The notes: a model not told the origin generated them from the letters alone. Shown: positions 50,392-59,926, counted from the stretch's first letter. The stretch is DNA of 64,000 nt from Ectopseudomonas mendocina (GCF_016008875.1 NZ_JADTQG010000021.1:1-64000), one strand, 5' to 3'. Made by a program: numbers and translations.

Positions 50392-51155
50392 GCGCCTGGC
50401 GCCTGTTGCTGACGCGTCCTGCCGAGGACTGTGCGGCGCTGGCGCAGACCCTGGCCGCGCAGGGAGTCGCCAGTCACTGCATGCCGCTGCTGGCCATCGA
50501 GGCGTTGGCCGAAACCGCTGAGCAGCGCAGCACCTTTGCCGAGCTGCAGCGCTATTGCGCGGTGATCGTGGTCAGCAAACCGGCCGCCAGGATTGGTCTG
50601 CAGCTATTGGCGCGACATGCAGCAGCAGTCGACCTGCCCTGGTTCAGTGTCGGCGCCGCCACTGCCGCGGTGCTCGCCGAGCAGGGCTTGCGTGTGTATT
50701 TTCCCGACTCTGGCGATGACAGCGAAGCGCTGCTCGCACTGCCTGCGCTGCACCAGGCTATCGCCACGACAGCTGCGCCGCGCGTATTGATCCTGCGTGG
50801 CGAAGGTGGCCGAGAATTTCTCGCCGAACGCTTGCGCGGCCAAGGCGTGGCGGTCGACTATCTGCCACTGTATCGCCGTGTGCTGCCGCAGTACGCGCCG
50901 GGCGAGCTCGGCCTGTGCGTGCGAGCGGAACGCCTGAACGGCCTGGTTGTCAGCAGTGGACAGGGTTTCGAACATCTGCTGCAGCTGGCCGGCGATGACT
51001 GGCCAGCGTTGGCTCGGTTACCCTTGTTCGTACCCAGCCCGCGCGTTGCCGAGCAGGCGCGCCATGCGGGTGCGGAAATCGTTGTGGACTGTCGCGGCGC
51101 CAGTGCCGCGGCCTTGCAGGCAGCGCTGGAGCAGTTTCCGGCTGCCGCCCTCTAA
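50388..51155 (+). CDS. hemD: Uroporphyrinogen-III synthase
   Basis: 255 residues. Two-lobed HemD fold: MSAWRLLLTRPAEDCAALAQ in the first lobe, and VLILRGEGGREFLAERLRGQ in the second with a Tyr-rich VDYLPLYRRVLP. It closes and inverts ring D of the bilane. Overlaps hemC by 4 bp; hemX follows 12 bp later. Confidence 0.96.
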   Translation: MSAWRLLLTRPAEDCAALAQTLAAQGVASHCMPLLAIEALAETAEQRSTFAELQRYCAVIVVSKPAARIGLQLLARHAAAVDLPWFSVGAATAAVLAEQGLRVYFPDSGDDSEALLALPALHQAIATTAAPRVLILRGEGGREFLAERLRGQGVAVDYLPLYRRVLPQYAPGELGLCVRAERLNGLVVSSGQGFEHLLQLAGDDWPALARLPLFVPSPRVAEQARHAGAEIVVDCRGASAAALQAALEQFPAAAL

Positions 51156-51167
51156 AAGGACGGATAC

Positions 51168-52301
51168 GTGAGCGAAGCATCCACCCCGAAGACGCCAGAA
51201 GAAAAACCGACCAGCGAAGCCGTGACAAGCACGCCAACAGCTCAACCTGCTCAGGCATCCCGCAGTGGCGGGGGCAGCGGTGTTGCCGCCTTGGCCTTGC
51301 TGATCGGCCTGGCAGGCGCCGGTGCTGGTGGCTGGAGCCTCTGGCAACTGCACGAAATGCAGGGCAGGGACCAGCAGCAGGCCGATGCTCTGCAGAGTAC
51401 CCGCGACGACACTACGAAGAATTTGAAGGATCTGGGCCAGCGCCTGGATTCGCGTTTGGCTGACCTGCCCAGTGCAACCGAACTGGAGGAGCGCCGTCGC
51501 TTGCTGGCCAACCTGCAGAGCGACCAGCAGCGTTTGAGCCAGCGCCTGGAAAGCGTGCTCGATGGCAGCCGCCAGGATTGGCGCCTGGATGAGGCCGAGC
51601 ACCTGCTGCGTCTGGCGACCTTGCGCTTGTCGGCGTTGCAGGATGTGGCCAGTGCCGAGGCGCTGGTGCTGGCGGCTGACGAAATCCTCCGCGATCAGGA
51701 CGATCCCGCCGCCTTCGCTGCCCGCGAGCAGCTCAGCCGCAGTCTGGAAGCGCTGCGCACCACGGAGCGACCGGATCGCGTCGGCCTGTTCCTGCAACTG
51801 GGCGCCCTGCGTGAGCAGGTCGCCACGCTCAACCCGCTGGCGCCGACCCTCGAAGGGCAGGGCGACGTGCTCTCCGAGCTGGCGGCCGAGGGCGATGGCA
51901 GCGCCTGGTGGAGCGAGTGGGCGAAGAAGCTTTCCGACTACTTCCGTATCGAATTCGATGCCGATCGCAACGTACGGCCGCTGCTCTCCGGGCAAAGCCT
52001 GTCGCAGGTTCGCCTGAGCCTGTCGCTGGCCCTGGAGCAGGCGCAGTGGGCCGCGCTGCACGGTCAGACCGGTGTGTACAAGCAGTCGCTGAAGCAGGCC
52101 GAGGACATCCTCGACGCCCACTTCAATCTGGATAATCCGGACAGTCGCGCCCTACGCCAGCGCTTCAGCGAGCTGGCCGATGCCAGTATCGAGGTCAAGG
52201 TGCCGGATCTGAGCGAGTCGCTCGATGCACTGCAGGCCTACCTGCAACGCAAGCAGGCGCAACGTCGGCAGGGGGCCGCCGCGGCCGGGGAGGCGCAATG
52301 A
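51168..52301 (+). CDS. hemX: HemX, membrane protein of the haem operon
   Basis: 377 residues. A polar Pro/Thr/Glu N-terminus precedes one membrane helix at 37-60 (VAALALLIGLAGAGAGGWSL), then a long coiled coil and a helical periplasmic domain (DWRLDEAEHLLRLATLRLSA). HemX is fused to a methyltransferase in some enterobacteria, but not here. Function unclear; it always lies between hemD and hemY. Overlaps hemY by 4 bp. Confidence 0.95.
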   Translation: MSEASTPKTPEEKPTSEAVTSTPTAQPAQASRSGGGSGVAALALLIGLAGAGAGGWSLWQLHEMQGRDQQQADALQSTRDDTTKNLKDLGQRLDSRLADLPSATELEERRRLLANLQSDQQRLSQRLESVLDGSRQDWRLDEAEHLLRLATLRLSALQDVASAEALVLAADEILRDQDDPAAFAAREQLSRSLEALRTTERPDRVGLFLQLGALREQVATLNPLAPTLEGQGDVLSELAAEGDGSAWWSEWAKKLSDYFRIEFDADRNVRPLLSGQSLSQVRLSLSLALEQAQWAALHGQTGVYKQSLKQAEDILDAHFNLDNPDSRALRQRFSELADASIEVKVPDLSESLDALQAYLQRKQAQRRQGAAAAGEAQ

Positions 52302-53545
52302 AACGCCTGATCTGGCTTCTGTTATTGCTGGCCGTCGCTGTCGGACTCTACCTGCTCAGCCTGGCCATCGAGGCTGACCGCGGTTATGTGCTGTTCGCCT
52401 ACAAGGGCTTCCGCTACCAATCCGGCCTGTGGGCATTCCTGGGCCTACTGGTGGTCGTGGTGGTGCTCTACTACCTGATCAAGTGGACGTTGCGTCTGTT
52501 GCTCAGCTCGACGCGGATGGCCAACCCCTGGTCGCGCCTGCACCGCACTCGCCGTGTGCGCCAGGCCTCCGAGCAGGGCATGCTGGATCTCGCCGAAGGC
52601 CGCTGGGCACGTGCCCAACGCCAACTGACCCGCGCCGCCGAAGCCGACAGCCAGCCGCTGATGTACTACCTCGGTGCTGCCCGGGCAGCCGGCAAGCTTG
52701 GTGAGCACGAACAGAGCGACGCACTGCTCGAGCGGGCGCTGAACAAGCAGCCGCAGGCCGAGCTGGCCATTGCCCTGACCCACGCCGAGCTGCAGTGCAA
52801 GCGCGGCGACAGCGACGCGGCGCTGGAAACCCTGCAGGCCATGCGTGAGCGCCATCCGGGCCATCACCTGGTGCTGCGCCAGTTGCAGCGTCTGTATCTA
52901 CAGCGCCAGGACTGGTCGGCACTGCTCGGCCTGCTGCCGGAGCTGCGTAAGGAAAAGGCGCTACCCGCCGCAGAGCTGGACGAACTGGAGCGCGAAACCT
53001 GGCGTGGTCGCCTGGCCGAAGTCGGCGAGCTTGGCTTGGCGCAGGGAGAAACTGCCCTGCAGCCCCTGAGCAAGGCCTGGAGCCAACTGTCGGCCAGCCT
53101 GCGCAACGAGCCTGAGCTGATCGCCACCTATGTCGAGCAACTGCGTCGTCTGGGCGCGCAGGAAGAAGCTGAGGCGGTGCTGCGTGACGCGCTCAAACGA
53201 GGCTATGACAGCCGCCTGGCGCGTTTCTATGGCGTGCTGCGTGGCGCCGATCCGGCGCGTCAGCTGCAGACAGCCGAACTCTGGCTCAAGCAGCATCCGC
53301 AGGACCCGGCCCTGCTGCTGACCCTGGGCCGCCTGTGTCTGCAGAACCAGCTGTGGGGCAAGGCGCGCGACTACTTCGAGACCAGCCTCAAGCTCGAGCG
53401 TCACCCGGAAACCTGCGCCGAACTGGCGCGCCTGCTGGCGCAGTTGGGTGAACTGGAACGCAGCAACCAGCTGCTGCTGGAAAGTCTCGGCCTGTTGCAC
53501 CAGGGCCTGCCGTCGCTGCCGCAACCGCAGGGTGCCTCGGTCTGA
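52298..53545 (+). CDS. hemY: HemY, TPR membrane protein of the haem operon
   Basis: 415 residues. Two N-terminal membrane helices (LIWLLLLLAVAVGLYLLSLA and WAFLGLLVVVVVLYYLIKW), then TPR repeats (MYYLGAARAAGKLGEHEQSD; LALTHAELQCKRGDSDAALE; KARDYFETSLKLERHPETCA). This gamma-proteobacterial HemY is not the oxidase of the same name in Bacillus; its role in haem synthesis is not settled. Start overlaps hemX by 4 bp. Confidence 0.95.
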   Translation: MKRLIWLLLLLAVAVGLYLLSLAIEADRGYVLFAYKGFRYQSGLWAFLGLLVVVVVLYYLIKWTLRLLLSSTRMANPWSRLHRTRRVRQASEQGMLDLAEGRWARAQRQLTRAAEADSQPLMYYLGAARAAGKLGEHEQSDALLERALNKQPQAELAIALTHAELQCKRGDSDAALETLQAMRERHPGHHLVLRQLQRLYLQRQDWSALLGLLPELRKEKALPAAELDELERETWRGRLAEVGELGLAQGETALQPLSKAWSQLSASLRNEPELIATYVEQLRRLGAQEEAEAVLRDALKRGYDSRLARFYGVLRGADPARQLQTAELWLKQHPQDPALLLTLGRLCLQNQLWGKARDYFETSLKLERHPETCAELARLLAQLGELERSNQLLLESLGLLHQGLPSLPQPQGASV

Positions 53546-53627
53546 ATGGATGCGGCCGATTGCCGCGCTTGGCCATCCGTGCGGACGGAGGGGCGTTCCG
53601 GCATGATGAACAGCCTGTTATGAGCCG

Positions 53628-53655
53628 TGGGGCGCCTTGAAAGGCGCCCTCGCTT
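53628..53655 (+). terminator. Hairpin between hemY and dsbB
   Basis: GGGGCGCC-TTGAAA-GGCGCCCT stem-loop followed by CGCTTTCC, only weakly T-rich; a probable terminator of the hem operon. Confidence 0.5.
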
Positions 53656-53695
53656 TCCTCTACCGTACGCCCTCGATTTCCCTTACGGAGCCACC

Positions 53696-54187
53696 ATGCA
53701 ATTGGCCAGTCCGCGTCCCCTGTTTTTCCTGGCATTCATCGGCTGCGTACTGCTGATGGCGGCTGCGCTGTACCTGGAGCATGTCGTCGGCCTGGAACCC
53801 TGCCCGATGTGCGTACTGCAGCGCATATGCGTGATCCTGTTCGGCGTGGTCTGTCTGATCGCGGCGATCCATGGCCCAGGGCGTCTCGGTCGACGCATCT
53901 ATGCCGTGGTGGCCTTGCTGTTCGCTGGTGCCGGGGCCGCCACCGCAGGTCGGCAGATCTGGCTGCAGAGCGTGCCGGCCGATCAGCTCGAAGCCTGTCT
54001 GCCGAGCCTCGAGTTCATGATGGAAGCCCTGCCCATGCAGGACATCGTGCGCCTAGTGTTCCAGGGCAGCGCAGACTGCGCCGAAGTGAAGTGGACACTG
54101 TTCGGCATGAGCATTCCCGAGTGGAGCCTGCTCGGCTTCATCGGCATGCTGCTGTTCTGCCTGTTCCAGCTATTGCGCCGCAATTGA
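53696..54187 (+). CDS. dsbB: Disulfide bond formation protein B
   Basis: 163 residues, four membrane helices. Both redox pairs are present: Cys-Pro-Met-Cys in EPCPMCVLQRICV, and the second pair in LEACLPSLEF and GSADCAEVKW. DsbB reoxidises DsbA using ubiquinone. ATG 53696 with GGAG upstream opens the first helix. Some Pseudomonas have two dsbB copies; this is the hem-linked one. Confidence 0.96.
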   Translation: MQLASPRPLFFLAFIGCVLLMAAALYLEHVVGLEPCPMCVLQRICVILFGVVCLIAAIHGPGRLGRRIYAVVALLFAGAGAATAGRQIWLQSVPADQLEACLPSLEFMMEALPMQDIVRLVFQGSADCAEVKWTLFGMSIPEWSLLGFIGMLLFCLFQLLRRN

Positions 54188-54499
54188 GCGTGTGAATCGC
54201 ATGAAGCCACGGAGTTCGTGGCTTCTCGATTAAACGCCCGTATGAAAGTTTCTCGCGCCTATGCCTTGATGGTGTCTGCCAGCGGGCATAATCTGGCTCG
54301 CACGCACCGTCGGAAAAACGCCATTTTGCGGTTGCCTTTCCAAGAGCAAGCTTCGATTGACGGAAAATCGTCAGGAATGACTTTTAGCGTCGCGCAGCGA
54401 ATGGTTCGAGGGATGGTCGCCAGGGATGGGGCCCTTAAAGAAAACGTCTCGGGAACGGGCGTATAACAGGCATTATCGATAAGGGAAACGAGGTTCATC
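54188..54499. other. Intergenic region between dsbB and rsd/algQ
   Basis: A hairpin AAGCCACG-GAGTT-CGTGGCTT at about 54203-54225 follows dsbB and may be its terminator, but it lacks a T run. The rest, to 54499, probably carries the rsd promoter; I see no gene in it. Confidence 0.45.
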
Positions 54500-54973
54500 A
54501 TGCTCGAGAGTTGTCGGAACGCACAGGAACGTTGGGGCGGGGTTCACCAACTGATTGATCGCTGGCTGGGTGAGCGCCGCGAACTGGTGCTGGCCTATAC
54601 CGCTCTGAATAAGGCGCCGCAGGCTCCAGCCATCAATTGCGAGTCGTTGCAGGGCTTCTGCGAGCTGCTGGTGGACTACGTCTCGGCCGGCCACTTCGAG
54701 GTCTATGAGCAGTTGACCAGCGAGGCCAAGGCCTTCAATGACCAGCGCGGCCTGGAACTGGCCAAGCAGATCTACCCACGCATCGAAGCCATCACCGAGG
54801 TCGCGCTGGCCTTCAACGACCGCTGTGACAACGGCGACAGTCGTGACAACGCCTCGCTGGTGGTCGAGCTCAACCGCCTGGGACAGCTGTTGCACGAACG
54901 TTTCGAGCTGGAAGATTGCCTGATCGAGGTGCTGCATAACGCCCATCAGGAACAGGCTGCCGAAGCGATCTGA
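54500..54973 (+). CDS. rsd: Sigma-70 binding protein Rsd/AlgQ
   Basis: 157 residues, the length of AlgQ. Helical: MLESCRNAQERWGGVHQLID, then LCELLVDYVSAGHFEVYEQL-like and ASLVVELNRLGQLLHERFEL segments. AlgQ/Rsd binds the housekeeping sigma factor and also regulates alginate and virulence genes in P. aeruginosa. GAGG lies before the ATG. It precedes algP by about 1 kb, the usual neighbourhood. Confidence 0.95.
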   Translation: MLESCRNAQERWGGVHQLIDRWLGERRELVLAYTALNKAPQAPAINCESLQGFCELLVDYVSAGHFEVYEQLTSEAKAFNDQRGLELAKQIYPRIEAITEVALAFNDRCDNGDSRDNASLVVELNRLGQLLHERFELEDCLIEVLHNAHQEQAAEAI

Positions 54974-55039
54974 CCGCTCGATGTCAAAAAAGCCCGGTCT
55001 GAGTCCGTAATGCTGTTCAATCAAGGTTGCACACGATTG

Positions 55040-55146
55040 GCTCCCCTCCCCCATTTATGGGAGAGGGGCTGGGGGAGAGGGCAGAAGACTCCGCAAAACT
55101 GCCAGTTTCCCCCTCTCCCTAACCCTCTCCCCGGAGGGGCGAGGGG
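55040..55146. repeat. CTCTCCC-type intergenic repeat (second copy)
   Basis: CCTCCCCCATTTATGGGAGA begins the first arm, GGCTGGGGGAGAGGG follows; after 27 bases CCCTCTCCCTAACCCTCTCC and CCGGAGGGG form the opposite arm. A shorter, rearranged relative is at 24309-24364. Both lie between genes and can fold on themselves. Confidence 0.75.
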
Positions 55147-55227
55147 ACTGATCGAGCTAGACCGTTTCTTAGGTGAACAGCATTCCGGATCTGAGTCCGG
55201 GCTTTTCATTGTGGATCAGTGTGACGC

Positions 55228-55875
55228 TCAATCGGCCACGTCCAGCAGGCGCAGATCGAACACCAGCGGTGCATGGGGCGGTATCAGATCGCCTGCGCCG
55301 TCTTCCCCATACGCCTGAGCCGACGGAATCACCAGACGCCAGTGAGCGCCCTTCGGCATCTGCAGCAGTGCGCTGCGCCAGCCGGCGATCAGGCTGTCCA
55401 GGCGAAACCACTGCGGTTTGCTGCTCTCGTCGAAGACGCTGCCATCGGCCAGCTCGCCGCGATAACTCACCTGCACTCGGCTGCGGGCAGTGGGCTTGGC
55501 TCCGCTGCCAGGTTTCAATTCGGTCACCAGCACGCCGTTGGCCAGCGCCCTTACGTTGGCGCGGCGACTCTCCTCGGCGAGAAAACGCTGCTCGGCTTCG
55601 ATGGCCTTGGCATGGCGTTGTGGCGAGGCTTCGATACGGGCTTCATGCTCATCGAGCAGTTGCTCAATACGGCTGGCTTCGAGCCGCAGCGGCTTACCCT
55701 CGTAGGCCTGGCGCAAGCCTTCGAGCAGTTCGCTCAGCGGCAGGTCGGGCACCTCTTCATGCAGGCGTTCGCCGAGGCGCACACCGAGGCTGTAAGCCAG
55801 GTCCTGCTGGTGCTGGTCGGCCTGCACACCCAGGCTGCAGCACAGCGCGAGTGTGGCGAGTACGGCGCGGCTCAT
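55228..55875 (-). CDS. Periplasmic FKBP-type peptidyl-prolyl isomerase
   Basis: 215 residues. Signal peptide MSRAVLATLALCCSLGVQA, a helical FKBP-N dimerisation part (residues 24-115), then the FKBP domain: SRVQVSYRGELADGSVFDES, SLIAGWRSALLQMPKGAHWR and LIPPHAPLVFDLRLLDV. It resembles FkpA/Mip-type folding catalysts. Single gene, opposite to algP. Confidence 0.93.
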   Translation of the reverse strand: MSRAVLATLALCCSLGVQADQHQQDLAYSLGVRLGERLHEEVPDLPLSELLEGLRQAYEGKPLRLEASRIEQLLDEHEARIEASPQRHAKAIEAEQRFLAEESRRANVRALANGVLVTELKPGSGAKPTARSRVQVSYRGELADGSVFDESSKPQWFRLDSLIAGWRSALLQMPKGAHWRLVIPSAQAYGEDGAGDLIPPHAPLVFDLRLLDVAD

Positions 55876-56011
55876 GACGATCTCTCCCGATGAATGTGCC
55901 AGCGATTATGCCAGGCGCGCGATGCCCGCGCTGCGATCGCCAAAAGGCCTATGGCGGGGCGTCTCGCCTGCGTCTAGTATGGGCGCATCCACATCCGCCT
56001 GGAGGCGCGCC

Positions 56012-56995
56012 ATGTCGGCCAAGAAGAAGTCCGTGACCACCCCGCTGCACCTGCTGCACCAACTGTCTGCCAGTCTGCTCGAACATCTGGAAAATGCCTG
56101 CTCGCAAGCGCTGATCGACGCCGAGAAACTGCTCGCCAAACTGGAGAAGCAGCGCGGCAAGGCTCAGGAGAAACTGCACAAGGCGCGCAGCAAGCTGCAG
56201 GACGCCGCCGTTGCCGGCAAGGCCAAGGCGCAAGCCAAGGCCAAGAATGCCGTCGCCGAGCTGGAGGAGCTGCTCGATGGGCTCAAGGCCAGCCAGAGCG
56301 AAACCCGTACCTACATCGCCCAGCTCAAGCGCGATGCTCAGGAAAGCCTGAAGCTGGCGCAGGGCGTTGGCAAAGTGAAGGAAGCCGCCGGCAAGGCGCT
56401 GGACGCACGTGAAGCCAAGGCCGCAGCGCCGGCAGCCAAGCCTGCCAGCAAGCCGGCCGTTGCAAAGAAACCCGCTGTCGCAAAAGCACCGGTGAACAAG
56501 GCCCCGGCCAAACCCGCTACTGCCAAACCGGCCAGCAAACCAGCCGCCAAGCCGGTAGCGGCCAGCAAGTCGGCTACCAAACCCGCGGTCGCCAGCAAGC
56601 CAGCGGCTAAACCTGCTGCCAGCAAGCCTGCAGCGGCTAAACCGGCCGTGCCCAAGGCTGCCGCCAAACCTGCTGCCGCCAAGCCGGCGGCCAAACCTGC
56701 CGCAAAGCCAGCCGCCGCGAAAACGCCGGCGAAGCCAGCAGCGGCCAGTAAGCCAGCAGCCAAGCCAGCTACCACCAAACCCGTAGCGGCCAAACCTGCT
56801 GCGAAGCCCGCCGCCAAAGCCACGCCTGCCAAGCCTGCTGCTGCGAAGAAACCGGCTGCAGCGAAGAAGGCTCCGGCCAAGCCTGTAGCAGCCAAGCCAA
56901 CTGCCGCGCCGGCAGCGCCAGCAGCTCCGGCTGCCCCGGCGACGCCCGCTGCGCCTACCGTAAGCAGCGGCAGCAGCACCCCGAGCGCCTCCTAA
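56012..56995 (+). CDS. algP: AlgP, histone-H1-like protein
   Basis: 327 residues. Residues 1-130 hold a coiled coil (LIDAEKLLAKLEKQRGKAQE; KLHKARSKLQDAAVAGKAKA). From about 140 the protein is a long tract of Lys-Pro-Ala-Ala repeats (AKPAAKPAAAK and variants) ending in Ser/Thr/Pro. AlgP binds DNA and regulates alginate genes in P. aeruginosa. The repeat tract (about 56420-56960) is prone to length change. GGAGG precedes ATG 56012. Confidence 0.93.
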   Translation: MSAKKKSVTTPLHLLHQLSASLLEHLENACSQALIDAEKLLAKLEKQRGKAQEKLHKARSKLQDAAVAGKAKAQAKAKNAVAELEELLDGLKASQSETRTYIAQLKRDAQESLKLAQGVGKVKEAAGKALDAREAKAAAPAAKPASKPAVAKKPAVAKAPVNKAPAKPATAKPASKPAAKPVAASKSATKPAVASKPAAKPAASKPAAAKPAVPKAAAKPAAAKPAAKPAAKPAAAKTPAKPAAASKPAAKPATTKPVAAKPAAKPAAKATPAKPAAAKKPAAAKKAPAKPVAAKPTAAPAAPAAPAAPATPAAPTVSSGSSTPSAS

Positions 56996-57435
56996 GGCGA
57001 ATTGACGGCGCCGCGCAGCACCTGCAGCGCGGCGCTGTCGTTTTCGGCCAGGCGAATCAGCCAGTCGTCTCTACCTGCCTCGCCAGGCCAGCTCTCGGCC
57101 ACCGTCTGCAGCCGTTCGAGCAATACCCGCTCGGCCTGCAATTCCAGTTTCTTGATCTGTTCGCGCAAGGCCGCCAGCTCGGCATCTTCGCCTGCTGCCC
57201 TGCGCCAGTGGCGGCGTGTCTGGCGCAAGGGCGAGATCACCTCGCGCTGCCAGGGCGCGGCCACTTCCGTCAGGGCGCGCAGGCGTTCCTCCAGGCAGCG
57301 CACGCCGCGTTGCTGCAGCCAGGCGCCAGTCAGCAGCAGGCAAACGTCGCTGCCCGCTTTCTGCAGTTCCAGGCAGGCCTGTTCCACACCTGGTCTGGCA
57401 TAGAGTTCGAGGGCGAAATTCCACAGATCCTGCAC
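56992..57435 (-). CDS. TIGR02444 family protein
   Basis: 147 residues, soluble helical. Start MQDLWNFALELYARPGVEQA, then CLELQKAGSDVCLLLTGAWL and LRQTRRHWRRAAGEDAELAA. Conserved near algP in Pseudomonas; function unknown. Its end overlaps the algP end by 4 bp, tail to tail. Confidence 0.88.
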   Translation of the reverse strand: MQDLWNFALELYARPGVEQACLELQKAGSDVCLLLTGAWLQQRGVRCLEERLRALTEVAAPWQREVISPLRQTRRHWRRAAGEDAELAALREQIKKLELQAERVLLERLQTVAESWPGEAGRDDWLIRLAENDSAALQVLRGAVNSP

Positions 57436-57473
57436 GCGGCCTCCGGGGCGATTTGATAGACTCCGCGGCCATT

Positions 57474-59387
57474 ATGATCCGACTCCAGAACCTCACTCTA
57501 CAGCGTGGTCCGCAACGCCTGCTCGAAGGCGCCGAGCTGACCCTGCACGCCGGTCACAAGGCCGGTCTGATCGGTGCCAACGGCGCCGGTAAATCCAGCC
57601 TGTTCGCCCTGTTGCGTGGTGAGCTGACACCGGATGCCGGCGATTGCCTGCTGCCCGGCGACTGGCGTATCGCCCATATGCGCCAGGAGGTCGACAACCT
57701 CGAGCGGCTGGCCGTTGACTACGTGCTCGACGGCGATCACAACCTGCGCCGCGTGCAGGCCGAGTTGGCCGCAGCCGAGCAGAGCCACGACGGCGCCGCC
57801 ATCGCCCGCCTGCACAGTGAACTGGACAGCGCCGACGGTTATACCGCCGATGCCCGCGCGCGCAAGCTGCTGGCTGGCCTGGGCTTCGAGAACGCGCAGA
57901 TGGATCGCCGCGTCGGCGACTTCTCCGGTGGCTGGCGTATGCGCCTGAACCTGGCCCAGGCGCTGATGTGCCCGTCCGATCTGTTGCTGCTCGACGAGCC
58001 GACCAACCACCTGGATCTGGACGCGATTCTCTGGCTCGAAGGCTGGCTGCAGAGCTACCCAGGCACCCTGCTGCTGATTTCCCACGACCGCGACTTTCTC
58101 GACGCCGTGGTCGACCACGTTGCCCATGTCGAGCAGCGCAAGCTGAACCTGTATCGCGGCGGCTACACGGCCTTCGAGCGCACTCGCGCCGAACGCCTGG
58201 CCCAGCAGCAACAGGCCTACGAGAAGCAGCAGGCGCAGCGCGCGCATATGGAAAAGTACATCGCCCGCTTCAAGGCTCAGGCGACCAAGGCCCGCCAGGC
58301 GCAGAGCCGGATCAAGGCGCTGGAGCGCATGGAAGAGCTGAGTGCGGCGCACGTCGACTCGCCCTTCGACTTCGTCTTCCGCGAGGCCGACAAGATCTCC
58401 ACACCGCTGCTCAGCCTCAGCGAAGGCCGCCTGGGCTACGGCGACAAGACCATCCTGCAGCAGGTCAAGCTGAGCCTGGTGCCGGGTGCGCGCATCGGCC
58501 TGCTCGGCCCCAACGGTGCGGGCAAGTCGACGCTGATCAAGAACCTCTCCGCCGAGCTGCAGCCACTGAGCGGCAGCCTGACCCGCGGCGAGAACCTGGT
58601 GATTGGCTACTTCGCCCAGCATCAGCTCGACGCCCTGGATGACAAGGCCAGCCCGCTGCTGCACCTGCAGCGCATCGCACCGAGCGAGCGCGAGCAGACG
58701 CTGCGCGATTTCCTCGGCGGTTTCGATTTCCGTGGCGCGCGCTGCGACGAGCCGGTGGTGAATTTCTCCGGTGGCGAGAAAGCGCGCCTGGCTCTGGCAT
58801 TGATCGCCTGGGGCAAACCCAACCTGCTGCTGCTCGATGAACCGACCAACCACCTCGACCTGGAAATGCGCCTGGCGCTGACCATGGCTCTGCAGGAGTT
58901 CGCCGGTGCCGTGGTGGTGGTCTCGCACGACCGCCATCTGCTCAAGAGTACTACCGACGAGTTCCTGCTGGTCGCCGATGGCCGCGTGGCGCCGTTCGAC
59001 GGTGATCTCGATGATTACGCCCGTTGGCTGGTCGACTACCGTCAGCGCCAGGCACCGCCCAGCGCAGCGGCCGAAGGCGCTGCAGACAAGACCGACAAGC
59101 GTGCCCAGCGCCAGGCTGCCGCTGCGCTGCGTCAGCAACTGGCGCCGCACAAGAAACAGGCCGAGAAGCTCGAGCAGGAACTGGGCAAGGTGCAGGAAAA
59201 GCTCGCCGCGGTGGAAACCCAGTTGGGCGACAGCAGTCTGTACGAAGCCGCGCGCAAGGACGAACTGCGCCAGCGCCTGGCCGAACAGGCGCAGCTCAAG
59301 GCGCGTGAATCCGAGTTGGAAGAGGCCTGGCTGCTGGCGCTGGAAACCCTGGAGGCGTTGCAGCAGCAACTGGAGGAAGCCGAGTAA
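57474..59387 (+). CDS. ABC-F family ATPase (YheS type)
   Basis: 637 residues with two ATPase domains and no membrane part: Walker A GANGAGKSS and GPNGAGKST, signatures FSGGW and FSGGE, and Walker B LLLLDEPTNHLDL in both halves. A linker of charged helices lies between, and a C-terminal coiled coil (KQAEKLEQELGKVQEKLAAV) follows. ABC-F proteins act on ribosomes. ATG 57474 starts MIRLQNLTLQRGPQRLLEG. Its stop overlaps the next ATG. Confidence 0.93.
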   Translation: MIRLQNLTLQRGPQRLLEGAELTLHAGHKAGLIGANGAGKSSLFALLRGELTPDAGDCLLPGDWRIAHMRQEVDNLERLAVDYVLDGDHNLRRVQAELAAAEQSHDGAAIARLHSELDSADGYTADARARKLLAGLGFENAQMDRRVGDFSGGWRMRLNLAQALMCPSDLLLLDEPTNHLDLDAILWLEGWLQSYPGTLLLISHDRDFLDAVVDHVAHVEQRKLNLYRGGYTAFERTRAERLAQQQQAYEKQQAQRAHMEKYIARFKAQATKARQAQSRIKALERMEELSAAHVDSPFDFVFREADKISTPLLSLSEGRLGYGDKTILQQVKLSLVPGARIGLLGPNGAGKSTLIKNLSAELQPLSGSLTRGENLVIGYFAQHQLDALDDKASPLLHLQRIAPSEREQTLRDFLGGFDFRGARCDEPVVNFSGGEKARLALALIAWGKPNLLLLDEPTNHLDLEMRLALTMALQEFAGAVVVVSHDRHLLKSTTDEFLLVADGRVAPFDGDLDDYARWLVDYRQRQAPPSAAAEGAADKTDKRAQRQAAAALRQQLAPHKKQAEKLEQELGKVQEKLAAVETQLGDSSLYEAARKDELRQRLAEQAQLKARESELEEAWLLALETLEALQQQLEEAE

Positions 59388-59926
59388 TGGAACAGCTGGA
59401 ACTGCTGATGGCCTGGCGCGAGCCGCTGATTCGTGCTGGCCAGGTACTGCTGATCATCCTGCTGGCATGGATCGCTCAGCGCATTCTCACCCGCGCCATC
59501 AGCCGCCTTGGCGCGCGCTACAGCCTGTTGCCGGCAGAAGTGTTGCAGCCGCTGCGCGGCCTGGTGCGCTGGCTGATCATGGGCAGCGCACTGCTCATGG
59601 TGCTGGAGCGCCTGGGCGTATCGGCGAACGTGCTGTGGACGGCGCTGACCGGGTTCACCGCTGTCGCTGCGGTGGCGTTCTTCGCCATCTGGAGCGTGCT
59701 GTCGAACATGTTCTGTGCGCTGCTGATCTTCACCATGGGCCCGTTTCGCCTGGGCGATACCGTCGAGGTCATCGACAGCGCCGACAAACCCGGGGTGAAA
59801 GGGCGGGTGATCGCCATCAACCTGTTCTACACCACCCTGCAGGACCTCGACGAAAACGCCGCCGGCGCATTGTTGCAGGTGCCCAACAGCCTGTTCTTCC
59901 AGAAGTCGGTACGCCGCTGGCGCTGA
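59387..59926 (+). CDS. Small mechanosensitive-channel (MscS) family protein
   Basis: 179 residues, shorter than full MscS. Three membrane helices (LIRAGQVLLIILLAWIAQRI; LVRWLIMGSALLMVLERLG; VAAVAFFAIWSVLSNMFCAL) and the MscS-type middle domain GPFRLGDTVEVIDSADKPGV, then YTTLQDLDENAAGALLQVPN. The beta-rich C-terminal cage is missing. The TAATG overlap with the ABC-F gene implies coupled translation. Confidence 0.9.
   Translation: MEQLELLMAWREPLIRAGQVLLIILLAWIAQRILTRAISRLGARYSLLPAEVLQPLRGLVRWLIMGSALLMVLERLGVSANVLWTALTGFTAVAAVAFFAIWSVLSNMFCALLIFTMGPFRLGDTVEVIDSADKPGVKGRVIAINLFYTTLQDLDENAAGALLQVPNSLFFQKSVRRWR

Noticed and set aside
54218..54466. 82-codon frame between dsbB and rsd
   Set aside because: No ribosome-binding site and no conserved pattern; probably the rsd leader and promoter.
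57498..59369. Long open frame on the minus strand opposite the ABC-F gene
   Set aside because: Shadow of the ABC-F coding strand, which carries all Walker and signature motifs.
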